64,000 bases of DNA from an uncultured SAR116 cluster alpha proteobacterium (GCA_902520575.1 CABYOG010000001.1:1-64000); one strand, 5' to 3'. Counted from the first letter of the stretch, positions 1 to 9,435 are shown. The notes: generated by a model from the letters alone, not told the origin. Numbers and translations are program-made.

Positions 1-3000
1 TTTTCCTCATCAATGCTGTCCGCTAATATTGGTATTGAGATTGTTTGCGTAGTTACGTTAGGAGCAAATGTAAGCGTTCCAGTTGTAGCCGAGTAATCTG
101 CTGCTGCGCTTGCAGTCGCGTCTGCTGTCGCAAAGTCCACGGTTACTGTTTGTGACGATACACCACTAAGAGTGACTGTGGCAGTGAGATTTGCAGCTGT
201 CTCATCTGCTGTGGTTACATCAGCAATCGTAAGCGTTGGCGTGCCTTCATCATCAGTAATTGTAACCGTTCCGGTTGCATCAGAAATTGATGCATTAGTG
301 GAGTTACTTAGATCGATGTCAAAAGTTTCATTTGTCTCATCTAAGGCATCTTGAATAATGGTTACAGAAATTATTTTTGAAGTATCACCAGGGTTAAACG
401 TCAAAGTTCCAGTCGCTGACACGTAGTCATTTGTTGCAGTAGCAGTTCCATCAGCTGTTGCAAAATCTACCGAAATTGTTTGAGATGATGCCGCACTAAG
501 AGTGACAGCTATAGAATGAGAAACACCTGTTTCGTCTGATGTTGTGAAGTCTGCTATTGAAATGGTAGGAGCTGAATCATCATCTGTGATGGTCAGAACG
601 CCGGTTGCATCATTTAATGTAACTTCAGATGGATTGCTCAGTGTTACTGTGACAGTCTCATTTACTTCATCAGTGGTGTCTGCAAGCACGCCCACAGCAA
701 TATTTTGAGTTGTCACGCCAGGTGCAAAGGTAATAGTGCCAGTATCAGCTGTATAATCTGAACCAGCGGTTGCTGTTCCATCTGACGTAGCGTAATCAAC
801 CGTAATAGGTTTTCCTGAAGCAGCAGAGAGTGTCGCTACTAGATTAGTTGAAGCAGCAGTCTCGTTTGTTGACGAGGCATCACCAAGTGAAACAGATGGT
901 AGAGCATCATCATCATTTATCAGCATTGTACCTGTGGCAGTGCCTAATGTTGCATTAGACGGACTGGATAATGTGACTGAAAATGTCTCATCATATTCGT
1001 TTGTTGTGTCAGCTAGGATGCCAACAGAAATTATTTGGCTAACAACACCGGGCGCAAAAGTAACTGTTCCAGTTGAACTTGTGTAGTCATTGCCCGCCGT
1101 TGCACTCCCGTCAGCAGTTGCATAATTAGCAGTAACAGTTTGAGAGGATTGGCCGCTCAAAGTGACAGTGAAATTTAGGTTTGCTGCAGCTTCTGTTAGG
1201 TTTGCGCCATTTACAGCTAATGTCGGCGTTGGATCATCATCTGTGATAGTTATTGTTGCGGCAGCAGTAGAAATTGTTGAGTTGGTTGGATTTGAGATAG
1301 TGACTGTAAATGTTTCATCGACTTCGTCAATTGCGTCCTGAACCATAGTAATAGGAATATTTTTTGTTGTCTCTCCAGAGTTGAACGTTAGCGTTCCTGT
1401 CGAGGTGACATAATCGTTGGTAGCTGTAGCCGTGCCATCAGAAGTTGCAAAGTCAACGGTAATTGTTTGTTGCGATGGAGAGGCTAAAGTAACAACAATG
1501 TCTCTAGCTACAGCACTTTCATCAGGAATAGTGTTATCTGCTATCGAAAGAGTTGGTGCAACATCATCATCAGTTATCGTTAATTCACCAACGCCATCAT
1601 TTATCGTAACATTATTTGGGTTGCTTAGCGTAACAGTTACTGTTTCATCAACTTCATCAAACGCGTCAGCTAAAACAGCTATTGGTATATTTTTAGTTGT
1701 TTCACCTGCCGCGAATGTAAGTGTGCCAGTCGCTGCAGTGTAATCATTTGAAACTGTTGCGGTACCGTCAGATGTTGCAAAATCAACCGTTATCGTCTTT
1801 TCGGAAGCTGCTGAAAGAGTGGCAACTAAATTTGTAGATGCTGCGGCCTCATCTGCCGTCGTTACATCATTAATTGAGATTGTTGGCGCTGGATCATCAT
1901 CTGTGATTGTAACTGTGCCAGTTGCTACTGCGATTGTAGCATTTGACGCGTTTGATAAAGTAATATCAAATGTTTCATCCATTTCATCGACTGAGTCATC
2001 ACTTATAGTCGCTGAAATAGTCTTGGATGTTTGACCTGCTGTAAAAGTGAGTGTTGTAGAACTAATCGCAGCAAAGTCAGAACTGCAATGGCATGCTGTC
2101 CCAGCTGAAGACACATAATCAACCGTGATTGTTTTTTCTGAAGCAGCGTCTAGTGTTACGCTCAGTGAAGCTGTGCCAGCATTTTCAGCGACTGAAACCG
2201 ATTGAATTGATAGAGCTGGTGGAGCATCATCATCCGTTATTGTTGCAGTTGCAGTTGCAGAAGAAATGGTTGCGTTATTTGCTGAAGATAAAGTAACCGT
2301 GAATGTTTCATCATCTTCATCTGACGAATCGTTAATCAACGGTATTGAAACGCTTTTAGTCGTCTCCCCGGAAGCAAAAGTGACTGTTGAGGAGAAAGCG
2401 TTAAAATCACTGCCTTGTGTTGCTGTACCATCAGATGCAGCCGCATTGACTGTTACAGAGCGACCTGAAGCTGAACTCAACGATACGACAACTGTGACAC
2501 TGTTTTCGTCTGTTGATGTGCCATCAGCTATCGACAAGCTTGGTGTCGAGTCATCATCTGTGATTGTTAGAGCACCCTGCGCATCTGAAATTGATGCATT
2601 TGTTGCATTTGAGAGATCCACATGGACGATTTCGTCATCTTCATCCATCGAATCTGACAGTACCGCAACAGCTATAGTTCCAGTTGTTGCTCCAGCCAAA
2701 ATAGTTACAGTTCCAGAATCAGCTGTGTAATCCGCTCCAGCGGTCGCAGTGCTATCAGCTGTTGCGTAATCGACGGTAACGTCTTTAGATGAAGCAGCGC
2801 TAAGTGTTACAGTTAAATTTGTAGAGGTAGCATTTTCATTGGCTGCAGTCACATCGTCAATCGTAATAGATGGTGGATTGTCATCATCAATTATGGTCAC
2901 AACAGCTTGAGTATCCACAATTGTGCCACTTGATGCGGAAGATATATTAACCAAAATGGTTTCTGCATCTTCATCCAATGTATCAGCAAGAATTGGTATG

Positions 3001-3230
3001 CTTATCGCCTTTACAGTTTCGCCTGCTGCAAAAGTCAGTGTCCCAGTTGTGGCAGTGTAGTCAGCGCCAGCGGTTGCTGTTCCATCAGCCGTCGCATAAT
3101 TAACAGTTACTGTGCTAGACTGCGCAGACGACAAAAATACGGCCACAGTCTGGTTAACTGCACTCTCATCAGGTGTTGCTGCATCAGAAATGTCGATGTC
3201 AAAAGCAAAAGCCCTTTCCGCCACCAACAG
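1..3230 (-). repeat. Tandem ~328-bp coding repeats (Calx-beta units)
   Basis: The DDD-encoding motif, seen on the + strand as catcatc, recurs near 247, 574, 902, 1230, 1562, 1890, 2222, 2550 and 2880. The spacing is 327-332 bp, about 109-110 codons. This marks nine complete units and part of a tenth. The units are similar but clearly diverged, so they are old duplications rather than recent identical copies. Small length differences between units are multiples of 3, which keeps the frame. Confidence 0.85.
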
Positions 3231-3284
3231 AGAGGCAACAAAGAGCAAGACAAAATTTAATCTTCTTAAAATGGATTTTATCAT
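1..3284 (-). CDS. Large secreted Calx-beta repeat protein (5' part, runs off window)
   Basis: An open frame starts at the ATG at 3284 and continues without a stop to position 1, so only the N-terminal ~1094 residues are visible. Residues 1-20 form a signal peptide (basic MIKSILRR start, hydrophobic core, AFAF). About ten tandem domains of ~109 residues follow, each with the Calx-beta pattern: V(T/D)(Y/F)AT(A/S)DGTA, then DY, then GTLTF..GET.K.I.I...D..DE.DET, ending in (T/I)ITDDD. The acidic DDD ends are expected to bind Ca2+. The family is typical of surface or secreted adhesins in Gram-negative bacteria. The C-terminus, where a secretion signal (for example RTX/type I) might lie, is outside the window. 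The export route is therefore unknown. The single-domain gene at 3462-3860 is a close relative just upstream. Confidence 0.85.
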   Translation of the reverse strand, partial: MIKSILRRLNFVLLFVASLLVAERAFAFDIDISDAATPDESAVNQTVAVFLSSAQSSTVTVNYATADGTATAGADYTATTGTLTFAAGETVKAISIPILADTLDEDAETILVNISSASSGTIVDTQAVVTIIDDDNPPSITIDDVTAANENATSTNLTVTLSAASSKDVTVDYATADSTATAGADYTADSGTVTILAGATTGTIAVAVLSDSMDEDDEIVHVDLSNATNASISDAQGALTITDDDSTPSLSIADGTSTDENSVTVVVSLSSASGRSVTVNAAASDGTATQGSDFNAFSSTVTFASGETTKSVSIPLINDSSDEDDETFTVTLSSANNATISSATATATITDDDAPPALSIQSVSVAENAGTASLSVTLDAASEKTITVDYVSSAGTACHCSSDFAAISSTTLTFTAGQTSKTISATISDDSVDEMDETFDITLSNASNATIAVATGTVTITDDDPAPTISINDVTTADEAAASTNLVATLSAASEKTITVDFATSDGTATVSNDYTAATGTLTFAAGETTKNIPIAVLADAFDEVDETVTVTLSNPNNVTINDGVGELTITDDDVAPTLSIADNTIPDESAVARDIVVTLASPSQQTITVDFATSDGTATATNDYVTSTGTLTFNSGETTKNIPITMVQDAIDEVDETFTVTISNPTNSTISTAAATITITDDDPTPTLAVNGANLTEAAANLNFTVTLSGQSSQTVTANYATADGSATAGNDYTSSTGTVTFAPGVVSQIISVGILADTTNEYDETFSVTLSSPSNATLGTATGTMLINDDDALPSVSLGDASSTNETAASTNLVATLSAASGKPITVDYATSDGTATAGSDYTADTGTITFAPGVTTQNIAVGVLADTTDEVNETVTVTLSNPSEVTLNDATGVLTITDDDSAPTISIADFTTSDETGVSHSIAVTLSAASSQTISVDFATADGTATATNDYVSATGTLTFNPGDTSKIISVTIIQDALDETNETFDIDLSNSTNASISDATGTVTITDDEGTPTLTIADVTTADETAANLTATVTLSGVSSQTVTVDFATADATASAAADYSATTGTLTFAPNVTTQTISIPILADSIDEE

Positions 3285-3461
3285 TTTTAAAGACCCAATG
3301 GGATGTGCACATCTGCTTAAACGTCACAAATTATTAGTTCTTTACTTTTCAGAATTTTAGCTTGCATGAAAGCAGTTCAGTGATGCGTGTTTAAAAAAGT
3401 TTTTATAGCAAATTAGATAGGCACACTCGGAAAGTGCTCGCCAGATTTCTTGGCAAAACCA

Positions 3462-3860
3462 TTAACTGTCATCATCAGTTATATAGACGAAAGCCTGGCT
3501 ATCTCTGAGCGTTCCAAATGATGTATTTTTAAGCTCGACGATAATGGTCTCTTTTTTTTCTGCTACATTATCATCAAGAATTGCTATGCTTATAGCCTTG
3601 ACCGTCTCACCAGGTCTAAAGGTCAGCCTCCCTGAACTTGGCAAGTAATCTTCATTTTTTATAGCTGTACCATCAGCAGTTTCATAATCAACCTCTACAT
3701 CGAAGGATTGAGCGGAAGACATAAAAACCACTACGGTTTGTGAAACTGGTTCCTCATTGGGAGTAGTAGCATCAGCGATGCTAATATTAGCGCTAAAGGC
3801 AGCTGTAGAAGAAAATATAAACTTCGAAAATAAAAAAATTATTATGGAACTTTTTTTCAT
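3462..3860 (-). CDS. Single Calx-beta domain secreted miniprotein
   Basis: This 132-residue protein has a signal peptide (MKKSSIIIFLFSKFIF..., cleavage near AAFSA) and one Calx-beta domain. The domain runs to the very last residues (YITDDDS), where the gene stops. It is strikingly like the first domain of the giant gene downstream. Both have ISIADATTP/ISDAATP, SSAQS, ATADGTA/ETADGTA and GETVKAISI.IL.D at equivalent places. It lies 177 bp upstream on the same strand. It may be a diffusible single-unit form, a remnant of a once longer gene, or a copy made by unequal recombination. No enzyme motif is present. Confidence 0.75.
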   Translation of the reverse strand: MKKSSIIIFLFSKFIFSSTAAFSANISIADATTPNEEPVSQTVVVFMSSAQSFDVEVDYETADGTAIKNEDYLPSSGRLTFRPGETVKAISIAILDDNVAEKKETIIVELKNTSFGTLRDSQAFVYITDDDS

Positions 3861-4050
3861 TTAATGCCTGCTCAATTTGATTGAATAATAATTCAAAACG
3901 CCAAGAAATTCCACATTGTTAAAATAAGTGGAGTTGATAAAAAATATAATTTTGAACAGAAAGTTTTCCTAGATAAACACATAGTTTCCTGTTGCACTCT
4001 TGGCCCCCTTATTGTTGGCTATCAGCAAGGTTGTTAATTTTCGAGTTAAC

Positions 4051-4443
4051 TTATTCTTGGTAGCGTCTTGTAGCTACGAAAAGAGAGTAGATTGACATAA
4101 AGGCGAACAGTATGATGATTAGAACAGGAACATCAGCCTGACCAGTCAACCTTACTTCTAAAAGACCAGCAACCATCAAACCGAAACCGAATGAGCTACC
4201 AAACAACAGACGTTGTGCAGTCGTTTTGGAACTGGTTTGACACCAGAAAAGTAACAAACCAATAAATATACTGCCGACGCCCATATTTTTCCTGAGTGCT
4301 ATTCCTACATTGATTGCCTGTTCATTATCTGAAATATTTGGGAACATGGCGAAAGTAAATAATTCTGGAAAAAACCAGAAAGCGATGCCCAAGAGCATCA
4401 TAATCACTCCATTAAATGCTAGTGTTAACCTAGAGTTTCTCAT
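4051..4443 (-). CDS. Small four-helix membrane protein, unknown function
   Basis: This 130-residue protein has four hydrophobic segments, at about residues 8-30, 50-68, 78-97 and 103-122, with a short charged C-terminus (ATRRYQE). I do not recognise a named family with confidence. The layout resembles small DUF4345-like membrane proteins, but that is only a resemblance. It sits alone between the Calx-beta genes (same strand) and a divergent GMC oxidoreductase. The 268 bp between it and the GMC gene, which must hold both promoters, shows no other gene. Confidence 0.6.
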   Translation of the reverse strand: MRNSRLTLAFNGVIMMLLGIAFWFFPELFTFAMFPNISDNEQAINVGIALRKNMGVGSIFIGLLLFWCQTSSKTTAQRLLFGSSFGFGLMVAGLLEVRLTGQADVPVLIIILFAFMSIYSLFVATRRYQE

Positions 4444-4711
4444 CTATCTAATTTAGTTGTGCATTTGAAATAATGTTACCGGATCCCATTAGGATATCGC
4501 AACTTCTTCGATTTTGCAAAAATTGACGTTTTATTAAGTCGCTAACTGCTACAAAAAGTAGGTTTTTTCGCAGCAAAATCTGGTTTAAGTTTAGCTACCT
4601 TTGGTTTCTAATGCTCACTTTTAGTAAAAATAAATTATATGGCTATTCAGGATTTGTTTAACTGAACAGAGCAGCCTTTTATAAGCTTCGGAAATAATTT
4701 GGGAAGAATTT

Positions 4712-6379
4712 ATGTCAGCATTAGGTTCAGCCACTAAAGTTACGCATGACAGCATCATAATGGCAGATGTAGATTTCATTATTATAGGTGCAGGCACAGC
4801 AGGTTGTGTCTTGGCAAACCGGCTTAGTGAAAATCCGCGAAATTCTGTTGTTTTGGTAGAGGCTGGCAAAGCGGATGATCATCCATTTATTCATATTCCT
4901 GCGGGCTTCGTAAATCTCATGACAAATCCATCCTTGAACTGGATGCTGTCTACTTGTGAGCAGGAAATACTAAATAACCGCATCATAAATATGCCCAGAG
5001 GCAAAGTCCTTGGCGGCACATCTTCTATAAACGGCATGTTATATGTGCGTGGTCAAGCACAAGACTATAATGGCTGGGCGCAGGCAGGCAATAAAGGTTG
5101 GTCCTTTGAAGAGGTCCTACCTTATTTCAAGAAATCAGTACAGACTCATTTTGGCAAGTGTCGGCATGATGAGGGTTTTCATGGAGAGACAGGAGAACTT
5201 CATATCAGCCCTCCACGGACAACTTACGCTGTATTGGATCAGTTTATAGAGGCGGCAGGTCGAAGAGGTTATAGAGCATATGCAGACTACAATGGAAAAA
5301 GGCAGGACGGCTTTAATTATTTTCAGCTGGCACAGAAAAATGGCCTGAGACATTCAAGTTATCAAGCATTCATTGCACCTGTTGTAAAGAAGCGGCAAAA
5401 CTTAACTCAGCTGTCTGCAGCGCATGTATTGGCCTTATGTTTTGCTGATGACGCGCAGACTGTGAGAGGTGTGGAGATAGAAATTGGCTGTAAAAAACAG
5501 ATTATCCGGGCAAACCGGGAAGTGATTTTATGTGCAGGGGCATTTGGCTCACCACAGATACTTGAATTGTCAGGTGTTGGTGATGCGACCAGACTGAAAT
5601 CAATGGGAATAAAACCAAGAATAAATTTGCCAAGTGTCGGCGAACATCTAGCAGACCATTTTCTCACCCGCCTGACCTTTGAATTGTCAACGGGTGACAG
5701 TCTGAACACATCCCTCTCAAGATTTGGGTTGATAAAAGAAATTTTAAGGTTTGCTGTTAGTAGAAGGGGGGCCATGACAATGCCCGCAGGTATTGTAGGC
5801 GGATTTGTGGCTAGCCGTTTTGCAGACGATAATTGTCCTGATATTCAATTCCATATAGCTCATGCTAGCTTTGCAAATCCGGCTAAGCGTGTTTTTGACC
5901 CCTTTCCAGCTCTTTCAATTGGCCCGTGCCAACTTCGTCCGCACAGTCGCGGATATAGCCATATTCAGAGCGCAGACCCAAAACTGTCACCTGAAATTAA
6001 CCCGCGATATTTATCAGCAGAAATCGACCAGCAAGTTTTGTTAGAGGGAATAAAAATTGCGCGCAAAATTATGGATACTGAGCCAATAAAGTCTGTTGTT
6101 CAGTCAGAAGCTAGACCTGGTGCGGATTGCATTACAGATGACGAATTACTGGCCTTTGTGAAAGAGACAGGTAATACAGTTTATCATCCTGTATCAACTT
6201 GCAGGATGGGACCAAAGGAACAAAATAATCATGTTGTTACGCCTGACTTGCGTGTAAGAGGTGCAGACAAGCTTCGGGTTGCAGATGCATCGATAATGCC
6301 ATCTATCACCTCTGGGAATACAAATGCCCCAACAATGATGATCGCAGAAAAGGCGGCTGACCTAATTTTGAAAGAGTAG
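4712..6379 (+). CDS. GMC-family FAD-dependent oxidoreductase (choline/alcohol dehydrogenase type)
   Basis: At 555 residues this is the full length for glucose-methanol-choline oxidoreductases, which oxidise an alcohol with FAD in the cytoplasm. The FAD dinucleotide motif GAGTAG is near residue 26. The GMC signatures PRGKVLGGTSSINGM and GAFGSPQILELSGVG are present. The C-terminal catalytic His is in YHPVSTCRMGP and the Asn in GNTNAPTMMIAEKAADL. The start at 4712 has a GGGAAGA site. The ATG at 4760 gives the more usual GMC N-terminus, so the first 16 residues are uncertain. The next genes, DUF1330 and RraA-like, run in the same direction and may be co-transcribed. The substrate cannot be read from sequence. 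Two more GMC genes lie at 53.9-55.5 and 58.7-60.4 kb. Confidence 0.88.
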   Translation: MSALGSATKVTHDSIIMADVDFIIIGAGTAGCVLANRLSENPRNSVVLVEAGKADDHPFIHIPAGFVNLMTNPSLNWMLSTCEQEILNNRIINMPRGKVLGGTSSINGMLYVRGQAQDYNGWAQAGNKGWSFEEVLPYFKKSVQTHFGKCRHDEGFHGETGELHISPPRTTYAVLDQFIEAAGRRGYRAYADYNGKRQDGFNYFQLAQKNGLRHSSYQAFIAPVVKKRQNLTQLSAAHVLALCFADDAQTVRGVEIEIGCKKQIIRANREVILCAGAFGSPQILELSGVGDATRLKSMGIKPRINLPSVGEHLADHFLTRLTFELSTGDSLNTSLSRFGLIKEILRFAVSRRGAMTMPAGIVGGFVASRFADDNCPDIQFHIAHASFANPAKRVFDPFPALSIGPCQLRPHSRGYSHIQSADPKLSPEINPRYLSAEIDQQVLLEGIKIARKIMDTEPIKSVVQSEARPGADCITDDELLAFVKETGNTVYHPVSTCRMGPKEQNNHVVTPDLRVRGADKLRVADASIMPSITSGNTNAPTMMIAEKAADLILKE

Positions 6380-6513
6380 CTGGAATATCACTAATTATAC
6401 TTTTATAGGTACAGAGACTTGATAGACTTTTCTGGGCAACATGAAGCCTGTTGAAAAAAGGCTAATTTTGGTGATGAATGAGTCAAAGATTTAAATAAGG
6501 AAACAAAACAGCC

Positions 6514-6804
6514 ATGGGTAAAGCATTTATCGTTTCTTCATATCGTGGGTCACCACAGCCGGAGAGGCTCGCCGAATATGCCGGCCCAGCCCGTAAAGCA
6601 TTTGAGGCAAATGGTGGACGATTTATTGTGCGTGGTCTGCCTGCTCACACCTATGAAGATCGTCTTAGTGAACGCACGATTATTATTGAATTCGCAAGTG
6701 TTGAAAAGGCAATGGCCGCCTATGAGAGCCCTGCCTATCAAGCTGCAAGAAAACTACAAGGACCTGTAAGTCGAGATGTTAGGGTTGTTGAACAGGCAGA
6801 TTAG
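6514..6804 (+). CDS. DUF1330 domain protein
   Basis: This 96-residue protein matches the DUF1330 dimeric alpha-beta barrel family in length and pattern. It has a GKAFIV start, then YAGPARKAFEANGGRFIVRG, IIEFASVEKAMAAYESPAYQ and a closing RDVRVVE. The family resembles the ABM/YciI fold. It is often found beside catabolic operons, but its biochemistry is poorly known. It lies 134 bp after the GMC gene and 50 bp before the RraA-like gene, all on the plus strand, so a shared catabolic role is plausible. A purine-rich AAGGAAA site precedes the ATG. Confidence 0.8.
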   Translation: MGKAFIVSSYRGSPQPERLAEYAGPARKAFEANGGRFIVRGLPAHTYEDRLSERTIIIEFASVEKAMAAYESPAYQAARKLQGPVSRDVRVVEQAD

Positions 6805-6854
6805 TCTGACATTTCAGGGGATGTTAAGAAGATGATTGATGTGAGGATTAAAAC

Positions 6855-7550
6855 ATGAATGGCGCATTATTAAATGTTCTGAGGTCTGTTGATACGCCAA
6901 CAGTATGTAATGCGATTGAAGCAGCACAGGGCAAACGTGGATTTAACAATTTTACAAAAGCGACAATGGTCGCTTCTGCTCCTGAGGAAAAGTCTGTGGT
7001 AGGCTATGCGCTTACTGCAAAAATTGCTGCAACCTCTGCCCCGGAGGAGCCGGCTGAGAGTCTTAAAGAACGGCGAATGGCCTATTACAAATATATGGCT
7101 GAAGGTCAGCGGCCAACCGTCGCTGTTATAGAAGATTGTGATTTTCCAAATTGTGTAGGGGCGTTCTGGGGTGAAATAAATACAACAGTTCATAAAGGAT
7201 TTGGCGTTTCAGGAGTGGTGACGAATGGCGTTGTACGTGATCTGGGTGACCTGCCTACTGGCTTTCCTGTCATTGCCGGGTCAATCGGGCCTTCTCATGC
7301 TTTCGTCCATGTAAGAGAATTTGGCAAGCCAGTTTCTGTTTTTGGGCTGGCAGTTGAAGAAGGTGATTTAGTCCATGCAGATCGTCACGGGGCTTTGGTC
7401 ATTCCATCACTGGTTATCCCGTCACTTCAGCACGCAATTGAAAAATTAATAGCTACGGAAAGGCTTGTTCTGGATCCCGCTAGCAAGCCTGACTTTGACT
7501 TTGAAGCTTTTGCAAAGGCGTGGGCAGCGTTTGAGGCAGCCCGTACCTGA
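6855..7550 (+). CDS. RraA-like / HMG-aldolase family protein
   Basis: The 231 residues have the RraA/4-hydroxy-4-methyl-2-oxoglutarate aldolase fold signature. An N-terminal DTPTVCNAIEA helix is followed by VIEDCD, then a GEINTTVHKGFGVSGVVTNG stretch leading to VVRDL. The Arg-Asp of that last motif binds pyruvate and metal in the aldolases. AVEEGDLVHADRHGALVIP closes the domain. Members either split 4-hydroxy-4-methyl-oxaloglutarate-type acids or decarboxylate oxaloacetate. RNase E inhibition is limited to the enterobacterial RraA branch. The GAGGAT site before the ATG at 6855 is good. The gene ends 10 bp from the convergent SDR. Confidence 0.8.
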   Translation: MNGALLNVLRSVDTPTVCNAIEAAQGKRGFNNFTKATMVASAPEEKSVVGYALTAKIAATSAPEEPAESLKERRMAYYKYMAEGQRPTVAVIEDCDFPNCVGAFWGEINTTVHKGFGVSGVVTNGVVRDLGDLPTGFPVIAGSIGPSHAFVHVREFGKPVSVFGLAVEEGDLVHADRHGALVIPSLVIPSLQHAIEKLIATERLVLDPASKPDFDFEAFAKAWAAFEAART

Positions 7551-7560
7551 ACATGAAGTA

Positions 7561-8310
7561 TCAAAAAGTTGCGCGGCCGCCCGAGATATCAAAGGCCGCA
7601 CCTGTCGTAAATGAATTTTCTTTCGATGCCACCCAAGCGATCAAATTAGCGATTTCATCAACGGTGACAAATCGGCCACGGGGAATTTTTGATAACATAT
7701 AATCAATGAATTCTTGAGATATCTGGTCGAAAATTCGTGTCTGTGCTGCTGCAGGGGTGATGCAATTCACCGCAATATCAGTGCCGGCAAGCTCTTTACC
7801 AAGTGATTTAGTCAGTGCAATGACGCCTGCTTTTGAGGCTGAATAGGCAGATGCATTTGGGTTGCCTTCCTTGCCGGCAACAGAAGCTATATTCACAATG
7901 CGGCCATAACCAGAGGCGAGCATTTCTGGAACAACAACTTTGCAACAATGAAATGTTCCGTCAAGATTCACTGCCTGCACTTTGCGCCATTGCTCGATGG
8001 GATAATCAGCAAGAGAATATGTTGGTCCGGCAACGCCCGCACTGTTGATGAGAACATCCACAGCGCCGAATGCAGACTTGGTTTTTGCTAGAGCAGCTGT
8101 GACGCTTTCAAAATCGCTAACATCTGTCTGGACTTTCTGGCAAGTGTCTTTGGGTAGCTTGGCAATTTCATCCTCACAATCCTGAATATTCATGTCCCAA
8201 ATACAAGCTCTTGCACCAGAATGAACGAGCTTTCTGACAACCGCAGCTCCAATCCCATTACAGCCACCAGTAATGACAGCGGTTTGCTCAGAAAAATCGT
8301 AGCTATTCAT
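7561..8310 (-). CDS. SDR-family NAD(P)-dependent oxidoreductase
   Basis: A classical short-chain dehydrogenase of 249 residues from the chosen start. The cofactor motif TGGCNGIG lies near residue 15, followed by NSAG. The catalytic Ser is in NIASVAGKEGNPNASAYSASKAG with Tyr-x3-Lys. The end is GAAFDISGGRATF. The frame is open up to 8361, but that start lies inside a hairpin. The ATG at 8310 has AGGGA at a good distance and gives the normal SDR N-terminus. The gene follows the TRAP substrate-binding gene on the same strand after the hairpin, so partial read-through co-expression is likely. It probably oxidises a hydroxy intermediate of the imported substrate (inference). Confidence 0.88.
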   Translation of the reverse strand: MNSYDFSEQTAVITGGCNGIGAAVVRKLVHSGARACIWDMNIQDCEDEIAKLPKDTCQKVQTDVSDFESVTAALAKTKSAFGAVDVLINSAGVAGPTYSLADYPIEQWRKVQAVNLDGTFHCCKVVVPEMLASGYGRIVNIASVAGKEGNPNASAYSASKAGVIALTKSLGKELAGTDIAVNCITPAAAQTRIFDQISQEFIDYMLSKIPRGRFVTVDEIANLIAWVASKENSFTTGAAFDISGGRATF

Positions 8311-8363
8311 CAGTGGTGTCCCTACGTGGCTCTCTAACTGAAAAATTCTGCCTTTAAACAAAC

Positions 8364-8390
8364 AGGCGGCCTGCTAAAAACAGACCGCCT
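8364..8390 (-). terminator. Hairpin between dctP-like gene and SDR gene
   Basis: AGGCGGCCTG and CAGACCGCCT pair around a CTAAAAA loop with one mismatch. On the minus strand the stem is followed by the T-rich GTTTGTTTAAAGG. It sits 25 bp after the stop of the substrate-binding gene. It could be a terminator or an mRNA-protecting hairpin that raises binding-protein levels over the downstream SDR. Confidence 0.65.
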
Positions 8391-8415
8391 ATCAGAATTA
8401 TTCTGTCAGAAGAAA

Positions 8416-9435
8416 TTAGTCTAGCAGACCAATTTTCTTCATGTAAGACAGATTTGATTCTAGAGCTTCCTTTGCAAGAGGGCTTTTTGCTGCGAAAGCA
8501 TTCCAAGATTCAACAGCAATCTCTCTGAATTTTTTACGCTCCTCAGTTGACCAATTAATGATTGTAAGGTCACCAGCCGCTTTGTCTTTAGCCACTTGGT
8601 CCAGACCTTCAAGGCGTGAATCACGAAGTTTGCTTGACCATATTGAGTAAGTCAAAGATTCCATCGCGGCCTTTTCAGATGCTGACATCTTATCCCACAC
8701 GCGCTTGTTTATAATAGTCTGCAGGTTTGCCATTGAGTGAATCCCAGGATAGAGGGGATATTTCGCAATTTTATGGAAACCAGAAGCGTGGTTGTTGATG
8801 TAAACAGATGCGTCAGCTGCATCAACAATTCCCTTTTCCAAAGAAGTGTAAACTTCCGAAAACGGAATTGAAGATGGTGATGCGCCTGCACGGCGGAAGA
8901 CGTCAGCTGCTAATCCCTCAGGGGAGCGAAGTTTTAAACCCTTTAGATCTGCAACGCCTCTAATTGGAACAGTAGATACGAATGCCTCTTTACCATAAGG
9001 ACCGCATCCAAGAACTTTGATTTTTCCAGGCAAAATTGAGTCATAGATCTTCTGAAGCATTTCTTTGCCGCCGCCATGCATGCAATATTCTACATACTGG
9101 TCAGGAGTATCATAACCTGCAATGAGGTCTCCCATGATTGCAAATGCAGGGTCACGACCAGCAAAATATGCAATCGCATTCATATCGCCATCAAGAATAC
9201 CATTAGCAACAGCATCAATTGTTTCACGGTGCGGCACAACAGCTTTAGTTGGCAGTACATCCATTTTTAGTGAGCCGTTGGTGACAACTTCGAGTTGTTT
9301 CCATTCTTCTGTTAGATAACTATGAGCCCAGTCCCCTGATTTAGAACTTATTTGGAACTTAAGGGTCTTAGCATCTGCCACTCCAGACCCAAGAACCATT
9401 ACACTGGCCACTAGTGCCAATAATGATTTTTTCAT
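8416..9435 (-). CDS. dctP: TRAP transporter substrate-binding protein (DctP/TAXI-like, DctP family)
   Basis: Periplasmic binding protein of 339 residues. A clean signal peptide (MKKSLLALVASVMVLGSGVADA) is followed by TLKFQISSKSGDWAH. DctP-type features include GIVDAADASVYI, ADLKGLKLRSPEG, GADVF-like FRRAGASPSSIPFSEVYTSL and TIINKRVWDKMSASEKAA. The ATG at 9435 has an ideal GGAGGAAG ribosome site, so the longer frame to 9537 is not used. That upstream stretch carries another small gene in a different frame. The permease partner is the divergent fused DctQM gene at 9787. The ligand is probably an organic acid, but the sequence does not say which. Confidence 0.88.
   Translation of the reverse strand: MKKSLLALVASVMVLGSGVADAKTLKFQISSKSGDWAHSYLTEEWKQLEVVTNGSLKMDVLPTKAVVPHRETIDAVANGILDGDMNAIAYFAGRDPAFAIMGDLIAGYDTPDQYVEYCMHGGGKEMLQKIYDSILPGKIKVLGCGPYGKEAFVSTVPIRGVADLKGLKLRSPEGLAADVFRRAGASPSSIPFSEVYTSLEKGIVDAADASVYINNHASGFHKIAKYPLYPGIHSMANLQTIINKRVWDKMSASEKAAMESLTYSIWSSKLRDSRLEGLDQVAKDKAAGDLTIINWSTEERKKFREIAVESWNAFAAKSPLAKEALESNLSYMKKIGLLD

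Noticed and set aside
1..3230. CRISPR-like array suggested by regular catcatc motifs
   Set aside because: The period is ~328 bp, in frame, and explained by Calx-beta protein domains; there are no short identical repeats with unique spacers.
172..3360. Plus-strand open frames across the Calx-beta region (for example 1417-1743 and 2266-2730)
   Set aside because: They are Ser/Val-rich antisense shadows of the repeat gene, lacking ribosome sites and family motifs; the minus frame is open for over 3.2 kb and has a signal peptide.
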